NCBI RefSeq assembly: GCF_028693505.1
Contig: NZ_JAQUVF010000024.1
Span: 1 to 35,791 of the forward strand
Direction: 5' to 3'
Length of the DNA stretch: 35,791 bases
Source: Oscillibacter sp.
GTDB taxonomy: Bacteria > Bacillota > Clostridia > Oscillospirales > Oscillospiraceae
The notes under the pieces: model-generated
Databases searched by the model: none
The model's input: the letters and a program-made list of their open reading frames with translations, nothing else
Told to the model about the DNA's origin: nothing
Shown here: in pieces, positions 32,416 through 35,791 of the stretch
Numbering within the stretch: the first letter of the stretch is position 1
Layout: each line of letters begins with the position of its first letter
Made by a program: the position numbers and the translations under genes

Positions 32416-32464
32416 TTGATGGTTGCGGTAGGACCCAGAGTATGATATTCTAACAAAAATATCA
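32416..32464 (+). promoter_or_regulatory. Possible promoter and operator of the IclR gene
   Basis: TTGATG (32416-32421) with TATGAT (32441-32446) at a long 19-nt spacing, or TTGCGG (32423-32428) with TATTCT (32446-32451) at 17 nt, could serve. Overlapping them is a perfect inverted repeat TGATATT/AATATCA (32443-32449 and 32458-32464; 8-bp centre), a size and position that suit autoregulation by the IclR protein. Confidence 0.4.
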
Positions 32465-32497
32465 CATTATGAAAATTTAGAAAACGAGGAACATTTT

Positions 32498-33271
32498 ATG
32501 AGTACTGCCCCAGGGTCCGTACAATCCATCGACCGCACGCTGAGCATTTTAGAGACATTGTCTGCGGCGCCTTTGGGGTTGTCTTTGTCCGATCTGGCTG
32601 CCGCCACGGATCTGCACATCAGCACCGCCCACCGGCTGGTCAACGTGCTTGCAGAGCACGGCTACGCCCTGAAAGACCCCTCCAGCGGGAAATACCGGCT
32701 GACCCTGCGGACGTTTGAAATCGGAAGCCGCGTCTCCAGCGTGTGGAATCTGCTCTCGTCGGCAAAGCCCCAGCTGGACGAGCTGGCCGCCGTCTCGCAG
32801 GAGGCCGTGCACCTGGTGGAACGGGACGGGCACGGCATCGTCTATCTCTATAAGGCAGAGCCGTTCCAGCAGCTTGTGCGGATGGACTCTCACGTGGGGC
32901 TGCGCAACCCCATGTACTGCACTGGGGTGGGCAAAAGCATTCTGGCGCTGCTGCCGCCCAAAGCGGTTAAGGAGATTTGGGAAACGGAAGCGCATCCCGT
33001 TTTCTCCCCGCACACCATTGTGGATTTTTCCGACATGCAAAAGGAGCTGGATCGCATTCGCTCCCGGGGGTACGCCATTGACGACGAGGAGCACGAGCCC
33101 GGCGTCCGCTGCATCGCAGCCGCCATTCGCAATTGGGCGGGCGCACCCGTTGCGGCCATCAGCATTTCCGCGCCGGTTTCCAGAATGGATGCGCAGGCGA
33201 TGGAGCGGCTTCTTCCCCGTCTGCTAGAGACGTCTGTCCAAATCAGCCGCATGATGGGCTTTTCGGACTAA
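32498..33271 (+). CDS. IclR-family transcriptional regulator
   Basis: A 257-residue regulator. The N-terminal winged helix (about 10-70) contains IDRTLSILETLSAA, LSLSDLAAATDLHISTAHRLVNVLAEHGY and the wing KYRLT; the effector domain begins near 80 and includes GIVYLYKAEP, MYCTGVGKSILALLP and the hallmark GYAIDDEEHEPGVRCIAAAI. IclR proteins often control nearby catabolic genes with keto-acid or sugar-acid effectors; KdgR, which senses 2-keto-3-deoxygluconate, is the obvious comparison here. It is divergent from the aldolase-kinase genes, with about 210 bp between starts that hold two promoters and candidate operators. CGAGGA precedes the ATG. Confidence 0.92.
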   Translation: MSTAPGSVQSIDRTLSILETLSAAPLGLSLSDLAAATDLHISTAHRLVNVLAEHGYALKDPSSGKYRLTLRTFEIGSRVSSVWNLLSSAKPQLDELAAVSQEAVHLVERDGHGIVYLYKAEPFQQLVRMDSHVGLRNPMYCTGVGKSILALLPPKAVKEIWETEAHPVFSPHTIVDFSDMQKELDRIRSRGYAIDDEEHEPGVRCIAAAIRNWAGAPVAAISISAPVSRMDAQAMERLLPRLLETSVQISRMMGFSD

Positions 33272-33298
33272 ATTTTTACAGCTTCCCGCCAACGTTGT

Positions 33299-33336
33299 TG
33301 CAGAGGCGGCAGACTATCTGCCCCTCTGCATTTTTT
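33299..33336 (+). terminator. Intrinsic terminator after the IclR gene
   Basis: A 13-bp stem with one bulged C (33299-33312 with 33318-33330, outer arm TGCAGAGG) and an ACTAT loop is followed by six T residues. It is 27 nt past the IclR stop. Confidence 0.85.
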
Positions 33337-33455
33337 ACGCGCATATTTGAATACAGCGCAAATTTTTTTGAGAAAATACGTGTTGCGGCCATCCAAACGG
33401 CTTCGCCGCACGTCTAATGGTTGAAGCGCTTTATTTTTTAAAGGAGCCCCTGCCT

Positions 33456-33950
33456 ATGGCCATCAGTAAAACCGAATATGCACAGCGAATTCAAAGCAGC
33501 CGCAGCCGCTTGTATCGAACCGCATTCTGCTATGTAAAAAACGAGCAGGATGCGCTGGACATCGTGGGCGAAGCTGTCTGCAAGGGCCTTGAGGCCCTGC
33601 ATCAGCTTCGCCAAGTGGAGTTTTTTGACACTTGGATGACGCGAATCGTCATTCATACCGCGCTGAGCCACCTGCGAAAGCACGCCCTTCGCCCGGAAAA
33701 CAACGAGGAGCTGCCGGAATCCCTTCCTGCAACGGAGGCCGGATTGACGCCGGAGGAATCCATTGACCTCTATCAGGCGCTGGACACGCTGGGCGGCAGT
33801 GAGCGGACCTATGTCATTCTGCGGTTTTTTGAAGAGCGTTCCTTTCGAGAGATGGCGGAAATTCTGAATCTCCCGGAAGCCACTGTAAAATCGCGCCTGT
33901 ACCGAATTCTCAAAAAATTAAATCATCAACTCTCCGCACGAAAGGAGTGA
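33456..33950 (+). CDS. ECF-type RNA polymerase sigma factor
   Basis: A 164-residue sigma-70 family protein of the extracytoplasmic-function group. Region 2 is at about 15-75 (RLYRTAFCYVKNEQDALDIV then FFDTWMTRIVIHTALSHLRK), a short linker follows, and region 4 is at about 105-160 (LGGSERTYVILRFFEERSF, then EMAEILNLPEATVKSRLYRI, the helix-turn-helix). The ATG at 33456 follows AAAGGAG; the upstream in-frame reading to 33417 is dropped. The next gene, a single-membrane-segment protein, begins four bases after the stop, as for a cognate anti-sigma factor. No clear ECF promoter could be fixed upstream. Confidence 0.92.
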   Translation: MAISKTEYAQRIQSSRSRLYRTAFCYVKNEQDALDIVGEAVCKGLEALHQLRQVEFFDTWMTRIVIHTALSHLRKHALRPENNEELPESLPATEAGLTPEESIDLYQALDTLGGSERTYVILRFFEERSFREMAEILNLPEATVKSRLYRILKKLNHQLSARKE

Positions 33951-33954
33951 GCGT

Positions 33955-34809
33955 ATGGAAACGTTCAAGCATCACTATTACGATCAAATTCCCGTACCGG
34001 ACGATCCCTTGGAGCAGGTGATTGAAAAAGGGCTTCGCCGCGGGACTCGAAGGCGCGCAATGCGGCGATGGGCGTCCAGCGCCGCCACAGTCCTGCTTTT
34101 ACTGCTGGTGTGCGCAAATGTGACGCCGCTTTACGCCGGGGCCTTGGAGATCCCCGTTCTCAGAGAGATGGTTCGCATTCTTCGGATCGGGTCGGGCGGC
34201 CAGGTCCCTTCCGCGCTGGTATCCGTCCAGGGCGACGCGGAGGGCAGTACCGTTGCACTCCAGTTTACGTCTCCCAAGGGGGAGGCCATGCCGGTCCCGC
34301 CGTACTCTGCAAAGCGCAGGCTGGCGCCTTCCCGCGTGGTCCTCCGGCTGCATGAGATCGGGGAAGAGCCTACCGAGCAGCTGCTGAACCTGTTCACATC
34401 AATGGAAGGCGTCGCGGAAGCCTATCCGAATCAATATTCCACCGCCTCCGATCAGGGTATTACCATCGTTTTGAAAAACGGCTATGACTGCGCCATCAGC
34501 GAATATGAAACCCCGGGCACTTTGGTTCTGGAATTTTCAAAGGCGGAAGCAACCGCGCCGCAAACTGTCTATTATCTCCGCAGCAAGGCCATGCCGCTTG
34601 GAAGCGATCTTGCCGCCTTGACGGACCGTCTCGCGTGGGAAGGCGCCACGCAGGTCCGCACGCAAGACGGAAAATACTTCGTGGCTCTTGGAAACTATCA
34701 TTCTCAGGCCCAGGCGGAAGCGGCGCAGGCTGGTCTTGAGGCAAAATTCGGAGTCTCCCTGGGGCTTTTCCCTGCAAGCGGCAGCACCGATCAAATTCCC
34801 GCAGAATGA
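33955..34809 (+). CDS. Membrane-anchored anti-sigma-like protein (DUF4179-like) with C-terminal SPOR-like region
   Basis: A 284-residue protein. Residues 1-38 are cytoplasmic and basic (RRGTRRRAMRRW), followed by one membrane helix (about 40-58) and an exported remainder, including YAGALEIPVLREMVRILRI, the pattern seen just after the membrane segment in DUF4179-type regulators that follow ECF sigma genes. About residues 200-275 (VYYLRSKAMPLG ... YFVALGNYHSQAQAEAAQAGL) resemble a SPOR-type repeat that binds bare glycan strands, which would link the sensor to the cell wall; this part is weaker. It starts four bases after the sigma stop behind AAAGGAGTGAG. The likely role is sequestering the sigma factor until an envelope signal appears. 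Confidence 0.7.
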   Translation: METFKHHYYDQIPVPDDPLEQVIEKGLRRGTRRRAMRRWASSAATVLLLLLVCANVTPLYAGALEIPVLREMVRILRIGSGGQVPSALVSVQGDAEGSTVALQFTSPKGEAMPVPPYSAKRRLAPSRVVLRLHEIGEEPTEQLLNLFTSMEGVAEAYPNQYSTASDQGITIVLKNGYDCAISEYETPGTLVLEFSKAEATAPQTVYYLRSKAMPLGSDLAALTDRLAWEGATQVRTQDGKYFVALGNYHSQAQAEAAQAGLEAKFGVSLGLFPASGSTDQIPAE

Positions 34810-34850
34810 AATGCGTGAATAGACTTATGATAAGAAAGAAGGAACTCTCT

Positions 34851-35531
34851 ATGAAAAAGCAAACACTCCTCATCAGCGCCACGCTGATTGCCGCCTTACT
34901 CAGCGGCTGCGGGGCAAAGCCGCAGGCTGCGCCTCCCACACAAACGGAGCCGCCTGCGCAGGAGGAACCCACCACTCCCCCGGAAGCACCGCAAAATACG
35001 TTTGCAGCGTCTTTACCCGCAGGCGTCGAACAACTGCTGTCTGAAACAAAGCCCCTCCCCGAACTTGCCAAGGCAATTGTTGATGAATATCAAATTCCCG
35101 AAGAGGAGTGGGCACAGACGAAATACTATTACAACTATGTGGACCTGAACGGCGACGGAACGGACGAAATTTTTGCCATCGTCATGGGACCCTACACCAG
35201 CGGCACCAGCGGCGACTCCGCGCTGTGGCTTCTGCCCTACGCGGGAATGGCCGTCTCTCAAACCTTCACCATGTTTCGCGCCCCCATCATCATCAGCGAC
35301 ACCATAACCAACGGCGCACACGAAATTGTATTTCAGCGAGGCGGCGGCGGCGGAAAGGCGGAAACCATCCACCTGATCTGCTCGGATGGTGTTTACAACA
35401 ATCCCTCCGACGCAGAGGTGCTGGAAAACATTGATGATCTCACCGGCAAGGCCATTATTTGCAACGATTTCATAGCGGACATGGACTCCGGCTCCTACCT
35501 GACGCTGGAGGACGCGAAAGACGCAGCCTAA
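34851..35531 (+). CDS. Lipoprotein of unknown function with a calcium-loop-like segment
   Basis: A 226-residue exported lipoprotein. The signal is MKKQTLLISATLIAALLSGC with Cys20 as lipid anchor, then a Pro/Gln/Glu-rich spacer (25-50) that would hold the domain off the membrane. The globular part contains YNYVDLNGDGTDEIFAI (94-110), a D-x-N-x-D-G-x-D-E loop as found in EF-hand/FG-GAP-like calcium sites and in VCBS-like secreted proteins, and a Gly run (QRGGGGGKAE). The ATG at 34851 follows GAAGGAA; an earlier ATG at 34806 lies in the preceding gene and is not needed. It follows the sigma/anti-sigma pair by 41 nt and is probably an envelope target or component of that system. No enzyme family recognised. 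Confidence 0.8.
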   Translation: MKKQTLLISATLIAALLSGCGAKPQAAPPTQTEPPAQEEPTTPPEAPQNTFAASLPAGVEQLLSETKPLPELAKAIVDEYQIPEEEWAQTKYYYNYVDLNGDGTDEIFAIVMGPYTSGTSGDSALWLLPYAGMAVSQTFTMFRAPIIISDTITNGAHEIVFQRGGGGGKAETIHLICSDGVYNNPSDAEVLENIDDLTGKAIICNDFIADMDSGSYLTLEDAKDAA

Positions 35532-35607
35532 GCTGCTCTCACACTCGCAAATTTTCCGCAGAAACACAAATTGCACCCATCAAGTACCGTATTTCAAACG
35601 CACACAC

Positions 35608-35642
35608 AAGGCGGCAGTGATGAACTCCATCACTGCCGCCTT
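35608..35642. terminator. Intrinsic terminator after the lipoprotein gene
   Basis: A perfect 15-bp stem (35608-35622 with 35628-35642, arm AAGGCGGCAGTGATG) and AACTC loop, followed by GTTTCATT. It sits between the plus-strand lipoprotein gene and a possible minus-strand gene end at 35686, so it may serve both. Confidence 0.8.
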
Positions 35643-35685
35643 GTTTCATTGCTCTCCATTGTCCCTCTGTCGGCGGGTGCCCTGC

Positions 35686-35791
35686 TCACCACTTCTTCAT
35701 GCGCCATGGCTCAAAGGCCCATATTTGGCACCGCCTTGCTGCGCTTACAGGCAGGCCGCGCAGGGTGCACACGCCCCCAGCGGATAGGGCC
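35686..35791 (-). CDS. C-terminal end of an unidentified minus-strand gene
   Basis: From the window edge the minus strand has an open frame of 34 codons, ALSAGGVCTLRGLPVSAARR then CQIWAFEPWRMKKW and a TGA at 35686-35688. The Trp-rich, basic ending followed directly by a shared terminator hairpin looks like a real C-terminus. No family is recognised, and the frame could be chance in so short a stretch. Confidence 0.4.
   Translation of the reverse strand, partial: ALSAGGVCTLRGLPVSAARRCQIWAFEPWRMKKW

Noticed and set aside
33386..33416. ECF-type autoregulatory promoter with a CGTCTAA -10 before the sigma gene
   Set aside because: CGTCTAA is present at 33409-33415, but no AAC-type -35 stands at the proper 15-17 nt distance.
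1..35791. Mobile element, prophage or CRISPR-Cas as the source of the island
   Set aside because: No transposase, integrase, tRNA-anchored repeat, phage gene or spaced direct repeat array was seen on either strand; the paralogous gene pair is the only large repeat.

Overview
The window looks like chromosomal DNA of an anaerobic, gut-type Firmicute, most plausibly class Clostridia near the Oscillospiraceae. The grounds are strong purine-rich Shine-Dalgarno sites before nearly every gene, moderately high GC coding DNA with AT-rich spacers, lipobox-type binding proteins, a CcpA/LacI-style operator and a Clostridia-like protein repertoire. This is inference from style; there is no rRNA or other marker gene. 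No tRNA, rRNA, CRISPR array, insertion sequence or phage gene was seen. Almost everything is uptake and catabolism of small organic acids, peptides and amino acids, with an accent on D-enantiomers and hydroxy acids.

Layout. (1) 1-6397, plus strand: the 3' part of a D-serine dehydratase/D-threonine aldolase-like PLP enzyme, a terminator, a sodium:solute symporter, and three peptidases packed head to tail (M29 aminopeptidase, PepT-like M20, M24 Xaa-Pro type). (2) 6448-14138, minus strand: a probable operon of a TIM-barrel amidohydrolase, a ribose-type ABC importer (binding lipoprotein, double ATPase, two permeases), an MFS transporter and a cyclase-family hydrolase. (3) 14608-16930, plus strand: thioredoxin, rhodanese and CoA-disulfide reductase-rhodanese fusion, coupled by two ATGA overlaps. 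(4) 17043-21562, minus strand: a TRAP transporter (DctP, DctQ, DctM) followed by a LarA/DUF2088 racemase-like protein. (5) 21818-24703: a minus-strand Ldh-family dehydrogenase divergent from a plus-strand iron-type alcohol dehydrogenase, then a collapsed SDR pseudogene. (6) 24729-30378, plus strand: D-galactonate dehydratase, aldose 1-epimerase, an N-acyl-D-amino-acid deacylase broken by an in-frame TAG, a RidA-family protein, and a complete second copy of the enzyme that opens the window; an aldo/keto reductase scrap follows. (7) 30591-33336: a 2-keto-3-deoxy sugar kinase and KDPG/KDPGal aldolase (minus) divergent from an IclR regulator (plus). (8) 33456-35642: ECF sigma factor, membrane anti-sigma-like protein and lipoprotein, then the tail of an unidentified minus-strand gene.

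How the parts may work together (inference). D-galactonate dehydratase, keto-deoxy kinase and aldolase make a complete route from D-galactonate to pyruvate and glyceraldehyde-3-phosphate. The TRAP importer, LarA-like racemase and Ldh-family enzyme form a hydroxy-acid uptake and stereo-interconversion set; near-consensus cre/LacI-type operators lie in the TRAP leader and in the alcohol dehydrogenase promoter. Deacylase, RidA and D-serine dehydratase-like enzyme form a D-amino-acid set: deacylation, elimination to 2-aminoacrylate, and removal of that reactive enamine by RidA. The deacylase break and two gene remnants show that this catabolic island is being remodelled.

Most calls rest on motifs recognised by eye in translated sequence; no database search was possible. 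Substrates of the transporters and of the LarA-like, Ldh-like, cyclase and amidohydrolase proteins are not determined by the sequence.
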